NCBI RefSeq assembly: GCF_035944355.1
Contig: NZ_DASZBH010000012.1
Span: 124,001-188,000, forward strand
Direction: 5' to 3'
Source of the DNA: Frateuria_A sp035944355
Lineage (GTDB): Bacteria; Pseudomonadota; Gammaproteobacteria; Xanthomonadales; Rhodanobacteraceae
Length of the DNA: 64,000 bases
Under the pieces are notes generated by a model. It was not told the origin of the DNA. It was given only the letters and a program-made list of their open reading frames with translations, and ran no database searches. Position 1 is the first letter of the stretch. Each line of letters opens with the position of its first letter. The position numbers were made by a program, and so were the translations under genes. Shown one piece after another: positions 24,853 to 35,242 of this stretch.

Positions 24853-26379
24853 ATGCCTATGTCTTTTCGTTCCGTCCCGGGCGTAGCCCGGCCCCTCGCG
24901 CTGGCCGCACTGAGCCTTGCCGTCGCCGGTGCGCTTGCGCTGCCCGAGGGCGCGCACGCCAGTGCCTTCCAGCTGAAGGAAAACAGCGCCAAGGGTCTGG
25001 GCCGCGCCTATGCCGGCTCGGCGACCGCGGGCGGCGACGTCTCGGTGGTGGCGAACAACCCTGCCGCGATGAGCGATCTGGACGGCACCTACTTCCAGGC
25101 CGACGTCACCGCGGTCAACTTTGGCGCCAAGTTCAATGGCAGCGCGTATGACGCGCTCGGCCGCCCGATCAGCGGCGGCAACGGCGGCGATGCCGGCACC
25201 ACGCTGCCGGTGCCGGCGCTGAGCTTCGCCACCAAGGTGAGCGACCGCGTCAACGTGGGTATCGCCCTGGACGTGCCGTTCGGCTTCCAGACCGAATACG
25301 ACCATGATTGGATGGGTCGCTACGACGCGATCAAGACCAAGCTGCAGTCGTTCGACAGCACGCTGTCGGCCTCCTTCAAGATCAACGACCAGTGGAGCGT
25401 GGGCGCGAGCGCCATCGCCGAACGCACCAATGCCGACCTGACGAACGCCGTCAACGTCAACGCCATCGGCCTGAAGCTCCAGCAGGGCATAGCGGCGCAG
25501 GCCGCCGCGCAGGCCGCCGCGGCCATCGCGCAGGTCCAGGCCGCCGTGGCGGCCGGGCAGATCTCGCCGGCGCAGGCCGCCGCGATGATCCAGCAGATCC
25601 AGCAGCAGGCGCAGCAGGGCGCCGCGGCCGCCGCCGGCGGCGTGGCGGCCGCGACCCCCGTGGGCGCCGACGGTTCGGCCGAGGTCAAGGGCAACAGCTG
25701 GGCCTGGGGTTGGCAGGCCGGCGCCTACTGGAAGCCCACCGCGAACGACCGCGTGGCGCTGGACTACCGCTCGCGCATCACGCACGACATCGACGGCACC
25801 GCGAACTTCACCACGACGCCTGGCTATGGCCTGCTGCTGACCAATCCGGCGCTGGCGGCCAACCTCCCGCCGTTCCAGCGCACCGCCGGCAAAGCCCGCC
25901 TTACCAACCCGGCTGTCGCCACCCTGAGCTACTGGCACCAGGAGGAGAAGTTCGGCCTGGGCTTCGATCTGGCCTGGACGCAGTGGAGCGTGATGCGCCA
26001 GCTCACGCTCACCTACGCCAACCCGGCGCAGCCGACCACCGTGCTGCCGTTCAACTGGCGTGACACCTGGTACGCCTCGGTGGGCGGCGAGTACTACGCC
26101 ACCGACAAGCTGACCCTGCGCGCCGGCGTGGCGGTCGATCAGGCGCCGATGAACGCCTCCAACCGCGATCCGCGGGTGCCGGACGCGGCCCGCCGCATGG
26201 CGACCTTCGGCATCGGCTACAAGGCGAGCGACCGTTTCGAGATCAACGCCTCGTACGCGCACATCTTCGTCAGCCACGCCGGCGTGAATGGCGCGACCAG
26301 CAGCACCGGCGACGTGCTCACCGGCAGCTACGACGATTACGGCAACCTGCTGAGCCTGTCGGCGCAGTACAAGTTCTGA
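24853..26379 (+). CDS. OmpP1/FadL-family outer membrane transporter
   Basis: A 508-residue outer membrane beta-barrel for uptake of long-chain fatty acids or other hydrophobic compounds. The signal peptide ends at ...AHASA (about residue 38), followed by the FadL-type hatch FQLKENSAKGLGRAYAG and VVANNPAAMS. The C-terminus ends in Phe (SLSAQYKF), as required for barrel assembly. Residues about 212-270 are an unusual Ala/Gln-rich insertion (AAQAAAQAAAAIAQVQAA, then QQIQQQAQQ), probably an extracellular loop or a helix. A GGAG precedes the ATG by 8 nt, and a strong terminator follows. Confidence 0.9.
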   Translation: MPMSFRSVPGVARPLALAALSLAVAGALALPEGAHASAFQLKENSAKGLGRAYAGSATAGGDVSVVANNPAAMSDLDGTYFQADVTAVNFGAKFNGSAYDALGRPISGGNGGDAGTTLPVPALSFATKVSDRVNVGIALDVPFGFQTEYDHDWMGRYDAIKTKLQSFDSTLSASFKINDQWSVGASAIAERTNADLTNAVNVNAIGLKLQQGIAAQAAAQAAAAIAQVQAAVAAGQISPAQAAAMIQQIQQQAQQGAAAAAGGVAAATPVGADGSAEVKGNSWAWGWQAGAYWKPTANDRVALDYRSRITHDIDGTANFTTTPGYGLLLTNPALAANLPPFQRTAGKARLTNPAVATLSYWHQEEKFGLGFDLAWTQWSVMRQLTLTYANPAQPTTVLPFNWRDTWYASVGGEYYATDKLTLRAGVAVDQAPMNASNRDPRVPDAARRMATFGIGYKASDRFEINASYAHIFVSHAGVNGATSSTGDVLTGSYDDYGNLLSLSAQYKF

Positions 26380-26393
26380 TCGGCTGCAACACG

Positions 26394-26425
26394 AACCTCC
26401 CCGCGCGAGCGGGGAGGTTTTTTTT
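26394..26425 (+). terminator. intrinsic terminator of the FadL gene
   Basis: AACCTCCCC (26394-26402) pairs with GGGGAGGTT (26411-26419) and is followed by further T's, 14 nt after the stop. Confidence 0.92.
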
Positions 26426-26434
26426 CGTCCCTGG

Positions 26435-26767
26435 TCAGCCGTTGCGCAGCGGCTTGTCGCCGCGATCGGTAGCGACGTAGTTGCCCTCGCCCTGCGGCTC
26501 GCGCAGCGGCGAGGGGCGATCGGGCTGCTCGCCGATGCCGCTCTGGCCGGCCGGGCGGGCGCGATAGCCCGGCTGCGCCTTGTCCGAGGAGTGCTCGCGG
26601 CGCAGGTGATCGGCTTGCTCACCGGGCGCCGATGAGGCGTTGCTGCGTGGTTTCAGTTGCGCGCCCTTGGGCTCGCCGCCGGCACCACCTGCGCCGCCCT
26701 GCGGGCCGGCTTCGACGCCCGCCGGACTTGCGGCGGACTCGTCGCTGGGAAGATGCGATCTGGACAT
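26435..26767 (-). CDS. small hydrophilic disordered protein (110 aa)
   Basis: Not assigned to a family. It is rich in Gly, Pro, Ser, Glu, Arg and Gln, has no hydrophobic core, no Cys and no signal peptide (GPQGGAGGAGGEPKGAQ, HLRREHSSDKAQPGYRAR). Such composition is typical of intrinsically disordered, stress-associated proteins. AGGAG stands 6 nt before the ATG at 26767, which supports translation and this start over a TTG five codons upstream. It is convergent with the FadL gene and 81 nt upstream of the aldehyde dehydrogenase gene's 3' end. Confidence 0.6.
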   Translation of the reverse strand: MSRSHLPSDESAASPAGVEAGPQGGAGGAGGEPKGAQLKPRSNASSAPGEQADHLRREHSSDKAQPGYRARPAGQSGIGEQPDRPSPLREPQGEGNYVATDRGDKPLRNG

Positions 26768-26848
26768 GGCGGGCTCCTGCAATGATCCGCGTGCAGTGTC
26801 GCCAGCGCGCCGTCGCCGGCGCGTGCAAGCACGGTTGCGGGCGCGCTG

Positions 26849-28258
26849 TTAGCCGTGGCGCAGCAACAATTCCAGCATGCGCCGGAAGCGCGGACCGTAC
26901 GGCGGGCGCAGCAGCCCTGCGCCGTTCCAGCGCGATTGCGCGAACACCGGCTTGATGTGCGAGAACGTGTCGAAGCCCGCCTTGCCGTGGTAGCCGCCCA
27001 TGCCCGAGGCGCCCACGCCGCCGAAGGGCAGGCCGTGCTGGGCGATGTGATAGAGCGTGTCGTTGAGCGTGACGCCGCCGGCCTGGGTAGCCTGCAATAC
27101 CCGCTCGATCGCCGCGCGGTCGCGCTCGAACAGGTACAGCGCCAGCGGGTGCGGCCGGGCGGCGACGTAGCCGATCGCCTGCTCCAGCGTGTCGTAGGCG
27201 ACGAGCGGCAGCAGCGGCCCGAAGATCTCCTCGCGCATCACGGCCGCGTCCTGCGGCACGTCCAGCAACAGCTGCGGCGGAAACAGGCGGCGCGCGGGAT
27301 CCTCGCTCGCCGCGCCCAGCGCTTCGACGCGGGCGCCGGCGGCGGCCGCCTCCTCGCGCAATTGCACCATCCGCGCGAAGTGGCGCTCGGAAACCAGGCT
27401 GGCGTACTGGCGGTTGCGCGCCAGGTCGGGATAGAGCCGGGCCGTCGCCGCGCGCGCGGCGGCGACGAAGTCCTCCACCCGCGCGCGCGGCAACAGCACG
27501 TAGTCCGGCGCGATGCAGGTCTGCCCGGCGTTGACCAGCTTGCCGACCAGGATGCGTTCGACCGCCTGCGCAAGATCGGCGCCGGGCCCCACGATCGCCG
27601 GCGACTTGCCGCCCAGTTCCAGCGTCACCGGCGTGAGGTTGGCCGAAGCCGCGCGCATCACCTGGTGGCCCACCGCGGTCGAGCCGGTGAACAGCAGGTG
27701 GTCGAACGGCAAGGCGGTGAACGCCTGCGCCACGGCGGCATCGCCGGTGACCACCACCACCTCGTCGTCGGCGAAGCTGCGCGCCACCTGCTCGGCAAAC
27801 AGCGCCGAGAAGCGCGGCGTGTACTCGCTCATCTTGACCATCGCGCGATTGCCGGCCACCAGCGCGTCCACCAGCGGACCGACGGCCAGGAACAGCGGAT
27901 AGTTCCACGGCACCACGATGCCGACCACGCCGCGCGGCTGCGGCAGCAGTCGATTCCGTCCCGGCAGGAACGCCAGCCCGGTCGGCGCATGACGCGGGCG
28001 CATCCAGCGATGGCCGTGGCGCAGTGCGTGGCGGACCGCCGAAAGCGAGGGGAACAGCTCGAGCAGTTCGGTTTCCTCCACCGGGCGCTGGCCGAAATCG
28101 GCACCGATGGCCTCGGCGAACGCGGTCCGCTGTTCGCGGAGCATGCGCGCGAGCCGGCGTAGCCGGTCGGCGCGGGTTCGCCAGGACGGCAGCGGATCGC
28201 GCGCCTGCGCGGCCCGCAGGCGATCCAGGAGGGCGTTCAGCGCGGCGGTGTCGGCCAT
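26849..28258 (-). CDS. coniferyl-aldehyde-type dehydrogenase
   Basis: A 469-residue NAD(P)-dependent aldehyde dehydrogenase of the CalB/class 3-like branch. It has the proton-relay Asn in VVPWNYPLFLA, the coenzyme loop FTGSTAVGHQVM, the general base Glu in LELGGKSP and the catalytic Cys in NAGQTCIAPDYV. The C-terminal hydrophobic tail of class 3 enzymes is short. Named members oxidise coniferyl or other aromatic and aliphatic aldehydes; the real substrate is uncertain. The ATG at 28258 follows family alignment. It lies 97 nt downstream of putA on the same strand, separated by a hairpin. Confidence 0.85.
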   Translation of the reverse strand: MADTAALNALLDRLRAAQARDPLPSWRTRADRLRRLARMLREQRTAFAEAIGADFGQRPVEETELLELFPSLSAVRHALRHGHRWMRPRHAPTGLAFLPGRNRLLPQPRGVVGIVVPWNYPLFLAVGPLVDALVAGNRAMVKMSEYTPRFSALFAEQVARSFADDEVVVVTGDAAVAQAFTALPFDHLLFTGSTAVGHQVMRAASANLTPVTLELGGKSPAIVGPGADLAQAVERILVGKLVNAGQTCIAPDYVLLPRARVEDFVAAARAATARLYPDLARNRQYASLVSERHFARMVQLREEAAAAGARVEALGAASEDPARRLFPPQLLLDVPQDAAVMREEIFGPLLPLVAYDTLEQAIGYVAARPHPLALYLFERDRAAIERVLQATQAGGVTLNDTLYHIAQHGLPFGGVGASGMGGYHGKAGFDTFSHIKPVFAQSRWNGAGLLRPPYGPRFRRMLELLLRHG

Positions 28259-28314
28259 GGGCGTGCGTTCGGCGAGGTGGGGGACCTCATCGTCGCACGC
28301 GGGCAAGGAATCTG

Positions 28315-28347
28315 AGCGCCTTCTCCCTGGCGGGGGGAGAGGGCGCT
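28315..28347 (-). terminator. hairpin after putA (terminator-like or dispersed repeat)
   Basis: AGCGCC-TTCTCCC pairs with GGGAGA-g-GGCGCT with one bulge, giving a 12-bp stem 9 nt past the putA stop on the minus strand. A T-run is lacking. Its CTCCC/GGGAG core is of the type repeated between genes in Xanthomonadales. Confidence 0.5.
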
Positions 28348-28355
28348 GGCGCTGC

Positions 28356-31300
28356 CTATTCGCCGATGGTCAGCAGCGAGGCGTTGCCGCCGGCGGCGGT
28401 GGTGTTGATGGTGAGCGTGCGTTCGCCGGCAAAGCGCAGCAGGTAGTGCGGGCCGCCCGCCTTCGGGCCGGTACCCGACAGCGCCTCGCCGCCGAAGGGC
28501 TGCACGCCGACCACCGCGCCGATCTGGTTGCGGTTGACGTAGCAGTTGCCCACGCGCGCGCGGCTCTGGATGAACTGCACGGTGTCGTCGATGCGGCTGT
28601 GGATGCCCAGGGTGAGGCCGTAGCCGGTGGCGTTGATCTGGTCGATCACGTTGGGGAGCTCGCTGGCCTTCCAGCGGATCACGTGCAGCACGGGGCCGAA
28701 GATTTCGCGCTGCAGGGTCTGCAGTGAAGGAATTTCGTAGGCGCGCGGGGCGAAGAAGGTGCCGTGGCCGGTGGTCGCCGGATCGAGCGGAACCTCGGCG
28801 ATTTTCTTCGCCTCCTTGTCCATGCGCGCGGCGTGCTCGACGAGGATCTTCAGCGCGTCGGCATCGATCACCGGGCCGACGTCGGTGGAGAGCAGGCCCG
28901 GGTCGCCGACCTTGAGCTCGGCCATGGCGCCGGCGAGCATGCCGATCACCTTGTCGGCGATGTCCTCCTGCACGAACAGCACGCGCGCGGCCGAGCAGCG
29001 CTGGCCGGCGGACTGGAAGGCGGCGGAGATGACGTCCTTGACGATCTGCTCGGGCAGGGCGGAGGAGTCGGCGATCATCGCGTTCTGTCCGCCGGTCTCG
29101 GCGATCAGCGCGGCGATCGGCGCGTTGCGCGAGGCGAGCGCGCGGTTGATCGCCCAGGCGGTCTCGGTGGAGCCGGTGAAGGCCACGCCGGCCACGCGCG
29201 GGTCCTTGGTGAGCGCGGCGCCGACCACGGCGCCGTCGCCCGGCAGGTACTGCAGCACGCCGGCAGGGATCCCGGCCTCGTGCAGCAGCTTGACCGCCAT
29301 GTAGCCGATCAGCGAGGTCTGTTCCGCGGGCTTGGCGATGACGGCGTTGCCGGCGGCGAGCGCGGCGGAGACCTGGCCGATGAAGATCGCCAGCGGGAAG
29401 TTCCACGGGCTGATGCAGACGAACACGCCGCGGCCGTTCAAGAACAGCTGGTTGCTCTCGCCGGTCGGGCCGGGCAGCTGTTCCGGCTGGCCGAACAACC
29501 GGCGCGCCATGGTGGCGTAGTAGCGCAGGAAGTCGGCCGCCTCGCGGATCTCGGCGATCGCGTCGGGCAGGCTCTTGCCGGCCTCGCGCACGCACAGCGC
29601 GATGAACTCGCCACGGCGTGCCTCGAGCTGGTCGGCGGCGTGCTCCAGGATGGCGGCGCGGCTGGCGGCCGGCAGGCGATCCCAGCCGGGCTGCGCGGCG
29701 GCCGCGTTGGCCAGCGCTTGGTCGGCCATGGCGGCATCGCCGGCGACGTAGCTGCCGATCACCTGGCGGCGGTCGGCCGGATTGGTGACCTGTACGCTCG
29801 CACCGGCGGCGTTCGCGCCCGGCACCAGCGGCGTGGCCTGCCACGGACCGGCGTGGCCGTTGACCGCTGCGGCGAGGGAGCGGAGTTCGTTGTCGTTGGA
29901 GAAGTTCACGCCCATGGAGTTCTTCCGAAGTTCGCCGTACAGGTTGACGGGCAGGGGGATGCGCGGGTGGGGGATGGAGGCGAAGCTGCGCACCGTTTCG
30001 CAAGGATCGGCCACCAGTTCGCGCACCGGCAGGCTCTCGTCCACCACGCGGTTGACGAAACTGGTGTTGGCGCCGTTCTCGAGCAGGCGGCGTACCAGGT
30101 AGGGCAGCAGGTCCTCGTGCGTGCCGACCGGCGCATAGACGCGGCAGGGCACGTCCAAGTTCTGCGGGCCGATCACCTCGGCGTAGAGGTCGGTGCCCAT
30201 GCCGTGCAGGCGCTGGTACTCGAACGGCCTGCCCTTGGAGAGGTGGTGCACGGCCGCGATGGTGTGCGCGTTGTGCGTGGCGAACTGCGGGTAGATCAGC
30301 TCCACGCCGGCGTCGAACAGCTTGCGCGCGCAAGCCAGATACGAGACGTCGGTGTTCGGCTTGCGCGTGTAGACCGGGTAGCCGGCGAGGCCGTTCTCCT
30401 GCGCGCGCTTGATCTCGGCGTCCCAGTAGGCGCCCTTGACCAGGCGCACGTACCAGCGCCGGCCGGTCGCGCGTGCGGTCTCGATCAGCCAGTCGATCAC
30501 GAACGGGGTGCGCTTCGAATACGCCTGCACCACTATCCCCAAGCCGTTCCAGCCCTGCAGCGAGGGATGCGCGAAGACGTCGCCGATGATGTCCAGCGAC
30601 AGCTCCAGGCGATCGGCCTCCTCGGCGTCCACCGACAGCGCGATGCCCTGCTTCATCGCGAGCTGGCACAACTCGAGCAGCTTGGCGGTGAGGTCGCGCC
30701 GCGCGCTCGCGCGGTTGGCCACCTCGTAGCGCGGGTGCAGCGCCGAGAGCTTGACCGAGATCGACGGCGCGTCGGTATGGTTGGCGAACGGGCCGCGCGC
30801 GCCGATGCGGGTGATCGCGCGGCGGTAGTCCTCCTGGTAGCGCTCGGCCGTCTCGGCGGTGAGCGCGGACTCGCCCAGCATGTCGTAGGAATAGCGGTAC
30901 ATCGCGTATTCCTTCTTCGCGCAGCGGTCCAGCGCCTCGTCGATGCTGCGGCCCATCACGAACTGGTGGCCCATGATGCGCATCGCCTGGCGCACGGCCA
31001 GGCGGATCGCCGGCTCGCCGGCACGCGCGACCAGACGCTTGAGCGCGCCGGTGAAGTCGTGGCGGGTTTCCTCGGCCAGGTTGACCAGCTTGCCGGTGAG
31101 CATCAGGCCCCAGGTGCTGGCGTTGACGAACAGCGACTCGCTCTGGCCCAGGTGCCTCTTCCAGTCGGCATCGCCGAGCTTGTCGCGGATCAGTTTGTCG
31201 GCGGTGATCTTGTCCGGGATGCGCAGCAGCGCCTCGGCCACGCACATCAGCAGCACGCCCTCCTCGGAGGAGAGGTCGTACTGGCGCATGAAGGACTCGA

Positions 31301-31511
31301 CCGCGCTCTGGTCCTTGGCGCGGGCGCGCACGCGGCTGACCAGGTCGGCGGCCAGGTCGATCACCTGCTCGCGCTCGACGGCGGGCAGCGTGGCCTGGGT
31401 CAGCAGGTCGTTGACCGCCTCGGTCTCGTCGCGCAGCCAGGCCGCGGTGATGCGCGCGCGGGCCGGCTCGGCGCCGGCGGGGAGTTCGGGGCTGAGAATG
31501 GGTTCGATCAC
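28356..31511 (-). CDS. putA: bifunctional proline dehydrogenase / delta-1-pyrroline-5-carboxylate dehydrogenase
   Basis: Oxidises proline to glutamate in two steps, FAD then NAD+. At 1051 residues it lacks the N-terminal ribbon-helix-helix DNA-binding domain of E. coli PutA, so it should not act as its own repressor. The proline dehydrogenase barrel contains LVKGAYWDAEIKRAQ and YPQFATHN. The aldehyde dehydrogenase half has SPWNFPLAIF, FTGSTETAW, ETGGQNAM and the catalytic Cys in SAGQRCSAAR. The C-terminus ends RTLTINTTAAGGNASLLTIGE, as usual. A GTG at 31511 is the best start: family homology begins there and TACAAT lies about 44 nt upstream. Confidence 0.95.
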   Translation of the reverse strand: MIEPILSPELPAGAEPARARITAAWLRDETEAVNDLLTQATLPAVEREQVIDLAADLVSRVRARAKDQSAVESFMRQYDLSSEEGVLLMCVAEALLRIPDKITADKLIRDKLGDADWKRHLGQSESLFVNASTWGLMLTGKLVNLAEETRHDFTGALKRLVARAGEPAIRLAVRQAMRIMGHQFVMGRSIDEALDRCAKKEYAMYRYSYDMLGESALTAETAERYQEDYRRAITRIGARGPFANHTDAPSISVKLSALHPRYEVANRASARRDLTAKLLELCQLAMKQGIALSVDAEEADRLELSLDIIGDVFAHPSLQGWNGLGIVVQAYSKRTPFVIDWLIETARATGRRWYVRLVKGAYWDAEIKRAQENGLAGYPVYTRKPNTDVSYLACARKLFDAGVELIYPQFATHNAHTIAAVHHLSKGRPFEYQRLHGMGTDLYAEVIGPQNLDVPCRVYAPVGTHEDLLPYLVRRLLENGANTSFVNRVVDESLPVRELVADPCETVRSFASIPHPRIPLPVNLYGELRKNSMGVNFSNDNELRSLAAAVNGHAGPWQATPLVPGANAAGASVQVTNPADRRQVIGSYVAGDAAMADQALANAAAAQPGWDRLPAASRAAILEHAADQLEARRGEFIALCVREAGKSLPDAIAEIREAADFLRYYATMARRLFGQPEQLPGPTGESNQLFLNGRGVFVCISPWNFPLAIFIGQVSAALAAGNAVIAKPAEQTSLIGYMAVKLLHEAGIPAGVLQYLPGDGAVVGAALTKDPRVAGVAFTGSTETAWAINRALASRNAPIAALIAETGGQNAMIADSSALPEQIVKDVISAAFQSAGQRCSAARVLFVQEDIADKVIGMLAGAMAELKVGDPGLLSTDVGPVIDADALKILVEHAARMDKEAKKIAEVPLDPATTGHGTFFAPRAYEIPSLQTLQREIFGPVLHVIRWKASELPNVIDQINATGYGLTLGIHSRIDDTVQFIQSRARVGNCYVNRNQIGAVVGVQPFGGEALSGTGPKAGGPHYLLRFAGERTLTINTTAAGGNASLLTIGE

Positions 31512-31554
31512 GGGATGTTTCGTCGGGAACCGCAGGCGCGGCGGGGAGCCCGCG

Positions 31555-31560
31555 ATTGTA
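31555..31560 (-). promoter_or_regulatory. candidate -10 box of putA
   Basis: TACAAT on the minus strand lies 43 nt upstream of the proposed GTG start at 31511. No good -35 is visible. Confidence 0.45.
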
Positions 31561-31757
31561 CGCCCCGCATGCAGGCGCACGCATCCGTGTGTGGCGGCAC
31601 GCCCCGGAGCGATGCGCTTCCGCCGCGGCTGGTCCGGCCGGAAACGACCGGTGGCCGCAGCGGCAACCATGCATTGCGCACCGCGCGGTTGGGCGTCCAC
31701 CGGCCGCTGCCGCGCGTTTCCCCGCGCCACGATCCAGGTCAGCCGAGTGCGACATTC

Positions 31758-31787
31758 TTGCCACTTTGCGATGCGGCGGCCTATCAT
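31758..31787 (+). promoter_or_regulatory. promoter of the cytochrome oxidase operon
   Basis: TTGCCA (31758-31763), an 18-nt spacer and TATCAT (31782-31787) lie 28 nt upstream of the DUF2244 ATG. This is a good sigma-70 match in a GC-rich setting. Confidence 0.6.
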
Positions 31788-31815
31788 TCCGCTGTTCCAG
31801 GCACGCCGGATCCCC

Positions 31816-32301
31816 ATGATCGTGCTTCGACCAGCCGCCGCCGGCCTGCCGTGCGTGACGATGTGGCTACGGCCCAATCGCGCACTCAGCCGACGCGGAC
31901 TGCGTCGCTTGATCGTGGTTCTGGCGGCCTTGGCGCTGACGACGGCCGGGCTGGGCGCGTGGCAGGGGAATGTGTTCGCTCCGCTGTTTGCCCTGGTCGA
32001 GTCCTGCGCGATGGCCCTTGCCCTGAGGCAGGCCTGGCGCGCGGGTGACCGCAGCGAACGCATCACCCTCGACGCCTCGTCGCTGGAAGTGCGCTCGCTG
32101 CCCGGGCGACGCCGCGCCTGCTTCCAGTCCTACTGGGTGCGCGTGCGGCTGGCGCCAGGCAATGGGCACGACCGTCTGCTGCTGGGGTCGCATGGACGCG
32201 AACTGGAGATCGGGGCCTTCCTCGCCGAGGAGGAACGCGCCGAGGTGGCTGGGAAACTCAAGGTGCTGCTGGCCGACGTGCAAGGCCAGCCGTGCAGGTA
32301 G
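31816..32301 (+). CDS. DUF2244 membrane protein, first gene of the cytochrome oxidase operon
   Basis: A 161-residue protein with two adjacent hydrophobic helices near the N-terminus (LIVVLAALALTTAGLGAW and a second spanning FAPLFALVESCAMALALRQA) and a soluble C-terminal part ending in LADVQGQPCR. This matches DUF2244, which commonly precedes coxB in Xanthomonadales and other Proteobacteria. Its role in oxidase biogenesis is unproven. coxB starts 20 nt after its stop. Confidence 0.8.
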   Translation: MIVLRPAAAGLPCVTMWLRPNRALSRRGLRRLIVVLAALALTTAGLGAWQGNVFAPLFALVESCAMALALRQAWRAGDRSERITLDASSLEVRSLPGRRRACFQSYWVRVRLAPGNGHDRLLLGSHGRELEIGAFLAEEERAEVAGKLKVLLADVQGQPCR

Positions 32302-32321
32302 CTACAACAAAGGTGCAGGAC

Positions 32322-33287
32322 ATGACATCTGGCGGCATCAGGTTCAAGGCATGGGCGGCAGCGGCCTGTGCGCTGTTCGGCGGGACGGCGTGGGTCAGTA
32401 CGGCTTTGGCCAATCCCCAGCCGGGCCAGCTCAACATGACCCGCGGCGTGACCGAGTGGTCGTCCGAGCCTTACTTCCTCAACAACGTCGCACTCGGCGT
32501 TTGCATCGTGATCGGCGTCCTGGTGTTCGGCGCGATGTTCATCGCCATGTTCCGCTTCCGCAAATCGCGGGGCGCGGTGGCGGAGAAGTGGTCGCACAAC
32601 ACCATGCTCGAAGTGGTGTGGACCACCATCCCGGTGATCATCCTGATCATCCTGGCGTGGATGGCCACCGGCGGCCTGACCTCCTTCGCCGACACCACCG
32701 GCTCGCAGATGACCGTCAAGGTCACCGGCTACCAGTGGAAGTGGCGCTACGACTACGTCGACTACCAAGGCAAGGCGATCGACAAGGTCGGCTTCATGTC
32801 CAAGCTCGACGAGCAGAGCAACGAGACCCGCCAGCTCGATTCGGGTCTGGATCCGCGCGCGGTCAAGGTCGGTGACGAGAACACCTACCTGCTCAACGTG
32901 GACAAGCCGCTGGTGGTTCCGGTCGACACCAAGATCCGCTTCGTCATCACCGCCAGCGACGTGATCCACTCCTGGTGGGTGCCGGCGCTGGGCTGGAAGA
33001 TGGACGCCATCCCGGGCATCGTCAACGCGGCCTGGACCAACATCAAGGTGCCCGGCACCTACCGCGGCCAGTGCGCCGAGCTCTGCGGCCAGGACCACGG
33101 CTTCATGCCGATCGTGGTGAAGGCGCTGCCGAAGGCCGAGTTCGCCCGCTGGCTGGCGCAGCAGGAGGCCGCCACCAAGGCGCCGCCGGCCACGCCCGCG
33201 ACGCCGGCCTCGCCGACGCCCGCGAAGGCGTCGACCGCCGCGGCGCCGGCCATCCCGGCTGCAAAGACCGCGGGCAAGCAGGGCTAA
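32322..33287 (+). CDS. ctaC: cytochrome c oxidase subunit II
   Basis: Periplasmic electron-entry subunit of the aa3-type oxidase. After a signal sequence (MTSGGIRFKAWAAAACALFGG, cleaved near residue 31) come two helices and the cupredoxin domain. The CuA site is complete: HSWW (His) and CAELCGQDHGFM (two Cys, Glu, His, Met). The aromatic electron-entry stretch is GYQWKWRYDY. The tail after about residue 285 is Ala/Pro/Lys-rich with no haem c motif. An AGGA precedes the ATG at 32322. 321 residues. Confidence 0.97.
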   Translation: MTSGGIRFKAWAAAACALFGGTAWVSTALANPQPGQLNMTRGVTEWSSEPYFLNNVALGVCIVIGVLVFGAMFIAMFRFRKSRGAVAEKWSHNTMLEVVWTTIPVIILIILAWMATGGLTSFADTTGSQMTVKVTGYQWKWRYDYVDYQGKAIDKVGFMSKLDEQSNETRQLDSGLDPRAVKVGDENTYLLNVDKPLVVPVDTKIRFVITASDVIHSWWVPALGWKMDAIPGIVNAAWTNIKVPGTYRGQCAELCGQDHGFMPIVVKALPKAEFARWLAQQEAATKAPPATPATPASPTPAKASTAAAPAIPAAKTAGKQG

Positions 33288-33343
33288 GGCTCCGCACGTC
33301 CATCCGCTTTCCAAGTATTCGCATTAGGTAGAGGTGCAAGGCC

Positions 33344-34952
<1,609 letters not shown>

Positions 34953-34960
<8 letters not shown>

Positions 34961-35141
34961 TGCAACGGGCACACCCGTCCTGGCGGCGGGTGTGTCGGGC
35001 GGACGCGAAACGATGAACGGGCAGGCAAGAGGCCGGGAGCCGTCGTACCGGACAGGCGTGCGGCGCACGCTCTGGATCGCCGGAACGATCGCGGTGGCGT
35101 TTTTCCTGCTCTCGATCCTGAGCATGCTCAAGATCGGCTAG
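34953..35141 (+). CDS. small one-helix membrane protein in the cytochrome oxidase operon (62 aa)
   Basis: Its ATG overlaps the ctaD end by eight bases, so it is coupled to it. The N-terminal 35 residues are polar. The C-terminus is a single helix, VRRTLWIAGTIAVAFFLLSI, with a short tail SMLKIG. It sits where related operons carry a small assembly protein followed by cox11 (ctaG), and no cox11 follows here. It might be a structural or assembly subunit of the oxidase. No copper ligands (Cys, His, or Met clusters) are visible. The start could also be one of the later Met codons. Confidence 0.65.
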
Positions 35142-35242
35142 TTAAGAGTTTTCCCCGGCGCGTCGCGGCGCGCCGGTCAGCAGTTCCCCGTGTGGCATGA
35201 CGGGGATGGAAGCAAATCAAGAGATATCCACGGGGATCACTC

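Larger units (their letters stand above)
31512..31815. other. divergent promoter region putA / cytochrome oxidase operon
   Basis: This 304-nt gene-free interval carries a minus-strand -10 box near its left end (31555-31560) and a plus-strand promoter near its right end (31758-31787), each described separately. The GC-rich middle shows no ORF with a ribosome-binding site and no recognised RNA. Confidence 0.6.

Noticed and set aside
28764..32048. 1094-codon open frame on the plus strand opposite putA
   Set aside because: Antisense shadow: no conserved motif, while the minus strand encodes a complete PutA.
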